In this document: positions 7,968 to 15,313 of the stretch, piece after piece
How the letters are laid out: each line of letters begins with the position of its first letter
Numbering within the stretch: the stretch's first letter is position 1
NCBI GenBank assembly: GCA_035632095.1
Contig: DASQHM010000241.1
Location: forward strand, 1 to 42,100
DNA: 42,100 nucleotides
Reading direction: 5' to 3'
From: DASQHM01 sp035632095
GTDB lineage: Bacteria > Pseudomonadota > Alphaproteobacteria > Ferrovibrionales > Ferrovibrionaceae
Program-made: the position numbers and the translations under genes
Notes under the pieces: model-generated
The model's input: only the letters and a program-made list of their open reading frames with translations
The model's database searches: none
Told to the model about the DNA's origin: nothing

Positions 7968-8480
7968 GTGCGGCGCAGCGTCATGGATCGGTTCATCGAT
8001 GCGATCGAACTGCTGGCCGCGGCCTTTGTCGGCATCGTCGCCGCCGACACGTTCATCTCGGTCATGCTCCGCAAGTTCTTCAGCACGTCGATCCCCGATG
8101 CCTACGACTTCGGCCGATTGCTCCTCGGCATCCTGATCTTCTGGGGAATCGCCGCGACAAGCTATCGCGGCACTCATATCACCGTCGATCTGGTGTGGTC
8201 GTCGGTCGGGCCGCGCTATCAGCGCGTGATCGACGTGTTCGCCACCCTCGTGCTGCTGTTCGTCGTCGCAGTGCAGACCACCACGCTGCTGGACAAGGTC
8301 ATCACCACCCGCGCCGATCATATTCTCACTTTCGACTTGAACCTGCCGACCTGGCCGTTCTTCGCCGTCGCCTGGATCGGCGACGTGTCGGCGGTGCTGC
8401 TGATCGCCGTGCGGACCTACCGTCTCATCTTCCGGCCCCAGGCGCTCGGCGAGGCGAATCCCATCAAAGCCGTCGAATGA
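7968..8480 (+). CDS. dctQ: TRAP transporter small permease (DctQ family)
   Basis: The four-helix small membrane subunit of the TRAP importer, 170 residues. The start is GTG 7968, with GAAGGAG six to eight bases upstream; a later ATG six codons in is less well placed. Hydrophobic segments lie near residues 12-32, 45-65, 88-108 and 128-150. The loop SYRGTHITVDLVWSSVG between helices 2 and 3 carries the R-G-x-H-I-x-V-D motif typical of DctQ proteins. Its role is to dock and stabilise the large permease; the two form a fixed complex. It follows dctP after a 93-base spacer containing a hairpin and precedes dctM by 10 bases. Confidence 0.92.
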   Translation: MRRSVMDRFIDAIELLAAAFVGIVAADTFISVMLRKFFSTSIPDAYDFGRLLLGILIFWGIAATSYRGTHITVDLVWSSVGPRYQRVIDVFATLVLLFVVAVQTTTLLDKVITTRADHILTFDLNLPTWPFFAVAWIGDVSAVLLIAVRTYRLIFRPQALGEANPIKAVE

Positions 8481-8490
8481 AGTCCGAACG

Positions 8491-9789
8491 ATGAGCGCTG
8501 ATGCCGTTGCGGTCCTGGGCTTCGTCGTCCTGTTCGTGCTGATGCTGCTGCGCGTGCCTGTCGGCATGGCCATGGGTCTGGTCGGGGTCAGCGGCTATGC
8601 CTACATCGTCGGCGGCGAGCCGGCGCTGAAGCTGGTCGGGCAGACGTCCATGCGCACCGTCACCGACTACACGTTCGGCGTCATTCCCATGTTCCTGCTC
8701 ATGGGCGCCTTCGTCTCCAATTCAGGGATCAGTCGTGAATTGTTCCGCGCCGCGAATACCTTCGTCGGGCATTTGCGCGGCGGCCTCGGCATCGCGACCA
8801 TTGCGGCCTGCGGCGGTTTCGCGGCGATCTCGGGATCGTCGGTGGCGACGGCGGCCACGTTCTCCACGGTCGCCTATCCGGAAATGCGGCGCTACGGCTA
8901 TCCGCAATCCTTCGCCACCGGCGTGATCGCCGCCGGCGGCACGCTCGGCGCAATGCTGCCCCCGTCCACGGTCCTTGCCGTCTACGGCATCATCACGCAG
9001 CAGGACATCGGCAAGCTGTTCATGGCCGGCATCGTCCCGGGCCTCATCGCCGTGACCATGTACATGACGACGGTCGGCATAATCGGCGTGGCGCGGCGCG
9101 GTTACCTGCCGACCGGACCGCGAAGCTCCTGGAAGGACCGGCTCGGCGGATTGCGCGACGTCTGGGCGCCGTCGCTGCTGTTCGTGTTCGTCATCGGCGG
9201 CCTCTATGGCGGCCTGTTCACGCCGACGGAAGCGGGCGGCACGGGCGCCGGCGGCGCGTTCATTCTCGGCGTGCTGCGCGGGCGGCTGTCGCGCGCGGAC
9301 ATCCGGAAATCGCTCCTACAGGCGACGCGCACCGCGGCCGCGATCTTCACGGTCCTGATCGGCGCGCTGCTGTTCGGCTATTTCCTCACCGTGACGCAGA
9401 CGCCGCAGAAGGTGACGGTGTTCCTCACCGACCTCGGCCTCGGGCGATACGGCGTTCTGGCGTTGATCATGCTCATGTACCTGGCGCTGGGCTGCCTGAT
9501 GGACGCCATGGCCATGATCATCCTGACCGTGCCGATCATCTTTCCGGTGATTACTTCGTTGGGTTTCGATCCGATCTGGTTCGGCGTCATCATCGTCATG
9601 ACCGTGGAGCTCGGCTTGATCCATCCGCCGGTCGGCATGAACGTCTTCGTCATCAAGAGCGTGGTCCAGGACGTGAAGTTCTCGACGATCTTCTACGGCG
9701 TCATTCCGTTCGTGCTCACCGACATGGTCCGGCTTGTAATCCTGATCGCGTTCCCTATCCTGGCGACGTATCTGCCGAGCCTCAGATGA
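8491..9789 (+). CDS. dctM: TRAP transporter large permease (DctM family)
   Basis: The transport subunit of the TRAP system, 432 residues with about twelve hydrophobic segments. It begins in the DctM style (LLRVPVGMAMGLVGVSGYAY), has FGVIPMFLLMGAFVSNSGIS, and the repeated conserved loops AAISGSSVATAATFSTVAYP and GTLGAMLPPSTVLAVYGIIT. The second half contains FTPTEAGGTGAGGAF and the matching inverted-repeat loop GLIHPPVGMNVFVIKSV; in TRAP structures these two loop sets hold the sodium ions and substrate. It ends in ATGA-type proximity to the next gene. Together with dctP and dctQ it forms a complete importer. Confidence 0.94.
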   Translation: MSADAVAVLGFVVLFVLMLLRVPVGMAMGLVGVSGYAYIVGGEPALKLVGQTSMRTVTDYTFGVIPMFLLMGAFVSNSGISRELFRAANTFVGHLRGGLGIATIAACGGFAAISGSSVATAATFSTVAYPEMRRYGYPQSFATGVIAAGGTLGAMLPPSTVLAVYGIITQQDIGKLFMAGIVPGLIAVTMYMTTVGIIGVARRGYLPTGPRSSWKDRLGGLRDVWAPSLLFVFVIGGLYGGLFTPTEAGGTGAGGAFILGVLRGRLSRADIRKSLLQATRTAAAIFTVLIGALLFGYFLTVTQTPQKVTVFLTDLGLGRYGVLALIMLMYLALGCLMDAMAMIILTVPIIFPVITSLGFDPIWFGVIIVMTVELGLIHPPVGMNVFVIKSVVQDVKFSTIFYGVIPFVLTDMVRLVILIAFPILATYLPSLR

Positions 9790-9815
9790 AACCGACCAAT
9801 TCGGGGAGGAGTGCC

Positions 9816-10928
9816 ATGCCACGCACCAAACCGCCGTTCCGCGCCGACCATGTGGGCAGCCTGTTGCGGCCGAGGGAAGTCTTGGAAGCGCGCGAAAGCC
9901 ACAAGATGGGGCGGATCACCGCCGCCGAGCTTCGCCGCGTCGAGGACGCGGCGATCGCGAATGCGGTCAAGATGCAGGAGGACGTCGGCCTGCAGGGCGT
10001 CACCGACGGCGAATACCGCCGAGCATCGTGGCACATGGACTTCCTGTACCAGATCGGCGGCACGGCGAAGGCGCAGGATCAGTGGAAAGTGAAATTCCAC
10101 AGCGACAAGGGCGATATCGAGTTCACGCCGTCCGCTCTGCATGTCACCGGCAAGCTGAAGCTCGACAAATGCATTTTCGGCGACGATTTCCTGTACCTCA
10201 AGTCGATCGCGAAGCAGACGCCGAAGCTCACGATCCCTTCGCCCAGCATGATTCACTACCGCGGAGGGCGCGCCGCCATCGATCCCAATGTCTATGCGAG
10301 CCTGGAACCGTTCTGGGACGATCTCGGAAAGGTCTATGCGGACGAGATTGCTGCGCTTGCCGGGCTCGGTTGCACTTATCTGCAGCTCGACGATACGAGT
10401 CTTGCCTATCTCAACGATCCGGCGCAGCGCGAAGACGTGACAAGGCGGGGCGGCAACGGCGCCAATCTGCATCTCACCTACATCCGCCTGATCAATGCCG
10501 CGTTGGCTGGCAAGCCGGCAGCGATGACGGTCTGCACCCACATGTGCCGCGGCAATTTCCGCTCGTCCTGGGTGGCGCAGGGGGGTTACGACCACGTGGC
10601 CGAAGCGTTGTTCGGCGAGCTCAAGGTCGACGGCTTCTTCCTCGAATACGACGATGCGCGTTCGGGCGGCTTCGAGCCGCTCCGCTTCGTGCCCAAGGGC
10701 AAGATGGTGGTCCTCGGCCTGGTCACGACGAAGAAGGGCGCCCTCGAAAAGAAGGACGATTTGAAGCGCCGCATCGACCAGGCGGCCAAATTCGTGCCGC
10801 TCGATCAGCTCTGCCTAAGTCCGCAATGCGGCTTCTCCTCGACGGTCGAGGGCAATGCGCTGACCGTGGACGAGCAGATCGGCAAGCTTCGCCTGGTGGT
10901 GGAGACGGCGCGTGAAGTCTGGGGCTGA
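9816..10928 (+). CDS. MetE-like cobalamin-independent methionine synthase II family protein
   Basis: A 370-residue single-domain protein of the UROD/MetE-like superfamily. I chose ATG 9816 because GGGGAGGA is placed five bases before it; an in-frame ATG at 9786 overlaps the dctM stop but has no ribosome site. RADHVGSLLRP opens the protein as in this family. The barrel carries GVTDGEYRR, LGCTYLQLDDT, the zinc-type ligands H and C in CTHMCRGN, and a C-terminal cysteine in LCLSPQCGFSST. It is half the size of true MetE (about 750 residues) because the N-terminal folate-binding half is missing. Homologues of this kind sit in catabolic operons and may move methyl or other thiol-linked groups. Following the TRAP genes in one operon, it may act on the imported compound; the reaction is unknown. 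Confidence 0.88.
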   Translation: MPRTKPPFRADHVGSLLRPREVLEARESHKMGRITAAELRRVEDAAIANAVKMQEDVGLQGVTDGEYRRASWHMDFLYQIGGTAKAQDQWKVKFHSDKGDIEFTPSALHVTGKLKLDKCIFGDDFLYLKSIAKQTPKLTIPSPSMIHYRGGRAAIDPNVYASLEPFWDDLGKVYADEIAALAGLGCTYLQLDDTSLAYLNDPAQREDVTRRGGNGANLHLTYIRLINAALAGKPAAMTVCTHMCRGNFRSSWVAQGGYDHVAEALFGELKVDGFFLEYDDARSGGFEPLRFVPKGKMVVLGLVTTKKGALEKKDDLKRRIDQAAKFVPLDQLCLSPQCGFSSTVEGNALTVDEQIGKLRLVVETAREVWG

Positions 10929-10936
10929 GACGCGCG

Positions 10937-11458
10937 CTATTCCTGCGGGTAGCGCCAGACTTTGGGCGGCTGCGTCGCCTTCTCGTCGATGGTCCATTGC
11001 GGCAGCGCCAAACCGGGCGCCACGTCCGCGAAGACCATGCGGACGCGCGTGCCGATGCCGACCTTTCGCACCATATCCGGCGGCGCCAGGGTGCCGTCGG
11101 GCAATGCCAGGTTTCCGACCACGCGCAGCGCCTCGTGCTCGGTAGGCTTGCCTTTCTGCGTGTCGAGGTCGACCAGCAGAATCAGATACGGCACGTGCTT
11201 CTTGAATGCCGGCTGAATGGCGTGATGCACCTCGGTGTAGGAATGCACCGCGCCCCGCGCATCGACCGGGACCCAGCGCGATTTCAGGCCGGCGCACCAT
11301 GGGCACGCGGTGGTCGGCGGGTAGCGCAGCAGATTGCATCCGGCGCAGCTCTGCAGATGGAACTTGTGCTCCGCGCAATGGCGGAAATATTCGATGTTCT
11401 CCACTTCCAGATCGTTGAGGTCGAGCGGAATGCCGAGATATTGGGCCTGTATGGACAT
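10937..11458 (-). CDS. DUF35 OB-fold/zinc-ribbon protein (acyl-CoA binding, ChsH2-like)
   Basis: A 173-residue protein with the DUF35 arrangement: an N-terminal helix (DLEVENIEYFRHCAEHKF), a rubredoxin-like zinc ribbon with two CxxC pairs (CAGC near residue 38 and CPWC near 52), then an OB-fold (GAVHSYTEVHHAIQPAFKK, PYLILLVDLD, VRMVFADV). In known complexes such proteins bind CoA thioesters and join a thiolase-like partner or an enoyl-CoA hydratase. The gene follows the thiolase-like gene by 27 bases on the same strand, so a two-protein complex is likely. GGGGAAAGGAA precedes the ATG at 11458. It converges on the MetE-like gene with only an 8-base gap. Confidence 0.9.
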   Translation of the reverse strand: MSIQAQYLGIPLDLNDLEVENIEYFRHCAEHKFHLQSCAGCNLLRYPPTTACPWCAGLKSRWVPVDARGAVHSYTEVHHAIQPAFKKHVPYLILLVDLDTQKGKPTEHEALRVVGNLALPDGTLAPPDMVRKVGIGTRVRMVFADVAPGLALPQWTIDEKATQPPKVWRYPQE

Positions 11459-11485
11459 GATGCCGTTCCTTTCCCCGATGGCCGC

Positions 11486-12742
11486 TCAACCGCGCCGCAT
11501 GACCATGGCCGAACCGGTGCCCGGCATGGCCCAACCGAGATTGGCCGTGACTTCGCAGCGCTTCACCTGCCGACAGCCGCCCTCGCGATAGTCGTAGGTG
11601 TGCTTGCGCTTGCCGTCCGGTCCGACCGGGCAGGAATCGTCGGCGTCGTGCCGCAGCTGGCGCACGTTCTCGATCACCATGTTGAGGCCGTGCGTATAGC
11701 CTTCGCACAAATGGCCGCCGCTCGTGTTGTTGGGTCGCCGGCCGCCGAGCCGGATGGTGCCGTTGCTGACGTAGTCGCCGCCTTCGCCCTTCTTGCAGAA
11801 GCCGTAGTCTTCCAATTGCAGCATGGTGGTGAAGGTGAAGGCGTCGTAGGAGCCGGTGGCGTCGATGTCCTCGGGGCCGACACCGGAATTCGGCCACAGG
11901 ATTTCGCGCGCGTAGTATCCGGCGACGGTCGAGATCGGTCCGTGCTGATAGTGCATGTCGAGGCGCGGCTTGTTGCAGCGGCCGACCACGCCCCGGATCA
12001 GCGCCGGCGGATGGCGGCAGTCGCGGGCGCGCTCGGCCGAGGTGACCACGATCGCCGTGCCGTTGTCGGTCTCGACGCAGCAATCGAGCAGATGCAGCGG
12101 TTTGCAGATGAAGCGGCTCGACAGCACCTCTTCGACCGTGACGCGCTCCTTGTAGAACGCTTTCGGGTTGTTCGATGCATGCTCGCTATGGGTCGCCTTG
12201 ACGGCGGCGACCTGCTCCGGCTTCGTGCCGTAGTCGTACATGTGGCGCATGAACGTGGGCGCGAACATCTGTCCGGCGCTCTGCCAGCCGTAGGCGCGGT
12301 TGTGCAGCATGTCACCGGAGACCGGCGCCGCGGCGCGGACGCCGGTTCCGCCAATGCGCACCTGCGAAAAGCCGTTCATGGCGCGGAAGATCACCACGAC
12401 CTTGCACATGCCGGCCTCGATCAGGCCGATCGCCATGCCGACGAGGGCTTCGGTCGACGAACCGCCCCCGAACACGTCCATGTAGAAGTTGAGCCGCATG
12501 CCGAGATCGCCGGAAACGAACGGCGAGAACGTCGAATCGCCCGACTGGTACGACAACATGCCGTCCACGTCGGACGGCTTGAGCCCGGCGTCCAGCACCG
12601 CATTGCGCACGGCAAGGGTGGCGAGGGCGCGCGTGGTGACGCCGGAGCCGCGCATATACGCCGTCTCGCCGACGCCGACGATGGCGTACTTGTCGCGCAG
12701 GTATTTCGGGCTTGTCGTATCCACGTCCTTCGGTAGCGGCAC
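11486..12742 (-). CDS. Thiolase-like protein (SCP2/Ltp-type), probable partner of the DUF35 protein
   Basis: A 418-residue thiolase-superfamily protein. The start is GTG 12742 with GAGGGGAGG eight bases upstream. YAIVGVGETAYMRGSG opens the first half, and IEAGMCKVVVIFRAMNG matches the helix/strand after the normal nucleophile loop. The loop itself reads MDVFGGGSSTEALVGMAIGL, so the active-site cysteine of true thiolases is replaced (glycine/serine). The C-terminal half has NTSGGHLCEGYTHGLN, the form seen in Ltp-type steroid-side-chain proteins, where a tyrosine and histidine act in a retro-aldol reaction with a DUF35 partner. I infer a thioester-using aldolase or acyl-transfer complex with the gene at 10937 rather than a classical thiolase. 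A LysR regulator gene lies just upstream. Confidence 0.88.
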   Translation of the reverse strand: MPLPKDVDTTSPKYLRDKYAIVGVGETAYMRGSGVTTRALATLAVRNAVLDAGLKPSDVDGMLSYQSGDSTFSPFVSGDLGMRLNFYMDVFGGGSSTEALVGMAIGLIEAGMCKVVVIFRAMNGFSQVRIGGTGVRAAAPVSGDMLHNRAYGWQSAGQMFAPTFMRHMYDYGTKPEQVAAVKATHSEHASNNPKAFYKERVTVEEVLSSRFICKPLHLLDCCVETDNGTAIVVTSAERARDCRHPPALIRGVVGRCNKPRLDMHYQHGPISTVAGYYAREILWPNSGVGPEDIDATGSYDAFTFTTMLQLEDYGFCKKGEGGDYVSNGTIRLGGRRPNNTSGGHLCEGYTHGLNMVIENVRQLRHDADDSCPVGPDGKRKHTYDYREGGCRQVKRCEVTANLGWAMPGTGSAMVMRRG

Positions 12743-12811
12743 CGGCGTTCCTCCCCTCGAATATTCTTCGGCCGAGAAGATTGTGTCGCGGCGCGCCGGC
12801 GCGCGCCAGCA

Positions 12812-13714
12812 CTAATCGGTTCCGATGGCGACGTAATCGGCGAGGTCGTGCGCGAGGTGGTCGTACAGCAGGCGGACGCGGCGGCTGCCGCGCAAGTCCT
12901 CGTGCATGACCAGCCACATTTCGAGGTCGAAGCGGAACGCGTCGCGCAGCACCTGAACGAGATCGGGATCGCGCGACGCGATGCCGGGCTGGCAGCCGCC
13001 GATGCCGATGCCGGCGCGAAGCGCCGCCAGTTGCGCCAGGTCGTTGTCGGTGCGGAACGCGAACATTTCGCGCGAAATCGCGTCGGCCGCGGGGCCGATG
13101 CTGCGGAGCGACGTGGCGTCGCGGTCGAATCCGATCATGCTGTGTCCGGCGAGGTCGAACAGGGTTTGCGGCATGCCGTGCGCGTCGATGTATCGCCGGT
13201 GTGCGTAGAGTCCGATGCGAACCTTGCCGATCAGCCTGGCGATCAGCGCATCCTGCGATGGCCGCACCATGCGGACCGCGATGTCCGCGTCGCGCCGCAG
13301 CAGGTCCTGCGTGCGGTTGCTCAGGTCGAGTTCGATGACGATGCCTGGGTGCCGCTCGCGAAAGCGCGCCAGGATCGGCGGCAGCACCTCGGCGCCGACA
13401 ATTTCGCTCGCGGTGAGACGGACCACGCCGCGCTCGCCGGTGGAGGCGCCGGAAGCGGTGCGGGCGAGCGCCGCAGCCGCCGCGGCCATTGCCTCGGCAT
13501 GGGGCACAAGTTCGAGGGCCGCCGGCGTCGGGGTCAGGCCGCGCTGGGACCGGGTGAAGAGGGCGACGCCAAGCGCTGCCTCCAGCGCCTCGATATGCCG
13601 TCCGAGGGTGGGCTGGGTGAGGCCTAACGCCTTGGCAGCGCGCGTTAAACTGCCTTCGCGCACCACCGAGAGGAACGAGCGGTAAAGATCCCAGGCGCCT
13701 GGTTCTTGAGTCAT
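12812..13714 (-). CDS. LysR-family transcriptional regulator
   Basis: A 300-residue LysR-type regulator. The N-terminal winged helix-turn-helix reads SFLSVVREGSLTRAAKALGL followed by TQPTLGRHIEALEAALGVAL, the standard LTTR DNA-binding signature (residues about 12-52). The effector domain starts near residue 90 (RGVVRLTASEIVGAEVLPPI) and has the usual two-lobed alternation to the end. It is read from ATG 13714, which lies inside an inverted repeat (13713-13726), a likely self-control site. Its divergent neighbour at 13813 (SDR) is the classical target position. The thiolase/DUF35 pair lies 69 bases downstream on the same strand and may share its transcript. Confidence 0.93.
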   Translation of the reverse strand: MTQEPGAWDLYRSFLSVVREGSLTRAAKALGLTQPTLGRHIEALEAALGVALFTRSQRGLTPTPAALELVPHAEAMAAAAAALARTASGASTGERGVVRLTASEIVGAEVLPPILARFRERHPGIVIELDLSNRTQDLLRRDADIAVRMVRPSQDALIARLIGKVRIGLYAHRRYIDAHGMPQTLFDLAGHSMIGFDRDATSLRSIGPAADAISREMFAFRTDNDLAQLAALRAGIGIGGCQPGIASRDPDLVQVLRDAFRFDLEMWLVMHEDLRGSRRVRLLYDHLAHDLADYVAIGTD

Positions 13715-13726
13715 ACGAAATCGTAT
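13713..13726. promoter_or_regulatory. Inverted repeat at the LysR start, probable regulator binding site
   Basis: ATACGA at 13713-13718 and TCGTAT at 13721-13726 form a perfect six-base palindrome with a two-base centre. It overlaps the start codon of the LysR gene and lies about 90 bases before the divergent SDR gene. ATAC/GTAT half-sites are common for LysR regulators. The nearby AT-rich run (13743-13760) could hold the SDR promoter. Confidence 0.5.
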
Positions 13727-13812
13727 ATCAGACCACCGGAGATAGACAATTTAAGTTTATCAGGAGCCGGGGCATTTTGCCGTCACGGCACTCATTCTGG
13801 CAGGAGGTATCC

Positions 13813-14820
13813 ATGACCAAGCCGGGCATTGCTTTGGTGATCGGCGCCACGGGCGGCATCGGCGGCGAAGTTGCGCGGGCGCTTCTGGCGCAGGGCTGGG
13901 AGGTGAGGGCGCTGCACCGCGATCCGGAAAAAGCGCGGCAGTCGTCTTCGCGTATCGGGAAGATCGAATGGGTTGCCGGCGATGCGATGAACCGCGCCGA
14001 CGTAATCGCGGCGGCGGAAGGCGCGTCGGTGATCTTTCACGGCGCAAACCCGCCCGCGTACCGAAATTGGCGCGGACTGGCGCTGCCAATGCTGGCGAAC
14101 GCAATTGCTGCCGCCAAGGCAAGCGGCGCGCGCCTGGTGTTCCCCGGCAACATCTACAACTACGGACCGGACGCATGGCCGGTCGTGGACGAAGCCTCCC
14201 CGCAACATCCGGCGACGCGCAAGGGCGCGATCCGCGTCGAGATGGAACAAATGCTGCGGCATGCGGCGGACGACGGCGTGCGTTCGCTGGTGGTGCGGGC
14301 CGGCGATTTCTTCGGCGTGTCGGCGCCGAGCTCATGGTTCCAGACCGTCATGGTCCGTCCGGGCCGGCGGTTGCGTTCGGTCGTCTATCCGGGCGCGCGC
14401 GACGTCGGGCATGCCTGGGCGTATCTGCCCGACCTCGCCCAGGCCATCGTGCGGCTGATCGCCATCGAAGCGCGTCTGCCGGCGTTCGAGACGGTGCACT
14501 TCGGCGGCCAGTGGGTCCGGCGGGGCGTGGAGATGGCGGAGGCGGTGCGGCATGCGGCCGGCGATCCGTCTTTGCCGATCCGGCGCTTTCCGTGGCCGGT
14601 GGTCTACATCGCGGCGCCGTTCGTGAACCTGTTCCGCGAGATGATCGAAATGCGCTATTTGTGGCGCACCGCCGTGCAGCTCGACAATCGCAAGCTAGTG
14701 GCGCTGATCGGTCCGGAACCGCATACGCCGCTCGACGTCGCGGTGCGCGAGACCTTGCGGGAACTCGGGTGCGTGCCGGCAAGCCCGGCGCCGTCGCCGC
14801 TGCCGTCAGTCGCCCTTTAG
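13813..14820 (+). CDS. NAD(P)-dependent epimerase/dehydratase-like SDR
   Basis: A 335-residue extended/atypical short-chain dehydrogenase. ATG 13813 follows a strong ribosome site (AGGAGGT, five bases upstream); the frame is open a little further back without a comparable site. The nucleotide-binding loop GATGGIGGEVARALLAQGWE lies near residues 10-29, and the next strand motif WVAGDAMNRADVIAAAEGAS fits NAD(P) binding. At the usual catalytic position after YNYGPDAWP the sequence is ATRKGAIRVEMEQML, so the YxxxK pair is not present in its normal form. It may still be an active atypical SDR or only a binding protein. The 3' end overlaps gntK on the other strand by 15 bases. The divergent LysR protein probably controls it. 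Confidence 0.85.
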   Translation: MTKPGIALVIGATGGIGGEVARALLAQGWEVRALHRDPEKARQSSSRIGKIEWVAGDAMNRADVIAAAEGASVIFHGANPPAYRNWRGLALPMLANAIAAAKASGARLVFPGNIYNYGPDAWPVVDEASPQHPATRKGAIRVEMEQMLRHAADDGVRSLVVRAGDFFGVSAPSSWFQTVMVRPGRRLRSVVYPGARDVGHAWAYLPDLAQAIVRLIAIEARLPAFETVHFGGQWVRRGVEMAEAVRHAAGDPSLPIRRFPWPVVYIAAPFVNLFREMIEMRYLWRTAVQLDNRKLVALIGPEPHTPLDVAVRETLRELGCVPASPAPSPLPSVAL

Positions 14821-15300
14821 GCGTTCGGCGGCCCTTGCGGCGATCGCGTCCGGCGTCTCGCCGACGTCGACGACGATCGCCTCATCGGCCGATGGCGCTT
14901 CCAGCGCCGCGAATTGGCTGTCGAGCAACGCCGGCGGCATGAAATGTCCGGATCGGCTTGTGATGCGACGGCGGATCAGTTCCTTGGTGCCCGACAGATA
15001 CACGAACGTGACGCCGGGGCAGCCGGCGCGGAGAATGTCGCGATAACGCCGCTTCAGCGCCGAGCACGCCAGCACGACGCTTTGGTCCGACGCTTCGCAC
15101 CGCGCCAGCTCGCGCGCCATGCTTTCGAGCCAGGGCCGCCGGTCGTCGTCGTCGAGCGGCTCCCCGGCCTGCATCTTGGCGATGTTGCCCGGCGGATGGA
15201 ACGCGTCGCCTTCGAGAAACGCTGCGTCGAGTTGTTCAGCCAGCAGCTTTCCCACCGTCGTCTTGCCGGCGCCGGACACGCCCATGATGACGACGATCAT
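14806..15300 (-). CDS. gntK: Gluconokinase (GntK type)
   Basis: Cytoplasmic kinase that converts D-gluconate and ATP to 6-phosphogluconate. The 164-residue length is typical. Walker A is GVSGAGKTT at residues 7-15. The next conserved block, FLEGDAFHPPGNIAKMQAGE, carries the D-x-x-H/P gluconate-site motif of this family, followed by PLDDDDRRPWLESMA. LACSALKRRYRDILR is also diagnostic. It lies 13 bases downstream of gnd, so the two form an operon that feeds gluconate directly into the oxidative pentose phosphate pathway. The last 15 bases overlap the end of the SDR gene tail to tail. Confidence 0.95.
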   Translation of the reverse strand: MIVVIMGVSGAGKTTVGKLLAEQLDAAFLEGDAFHPPGNIAKMQAGEPLDDDDRRPWLESMARELARCEASDQSVVLACSALKRRYRDILRAGCPGVTFVYLSGTKELIRRRITSRSGHFMPPALLDSQFAALEAPSADEAIVVDVGETPDAIAARAAERLKGD

Positions 15301-15313
15301 CGCGCCGCCACGC

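Noticed and set aside
6696..8573. A 625-codon minus-strand frame opposite the TRAP genes.
   Set aside because: The plus-strand frames have signal peptide, TRAP motifs and ribosome sites; the antisense product is His/Arg/Asp-rich and family-less.
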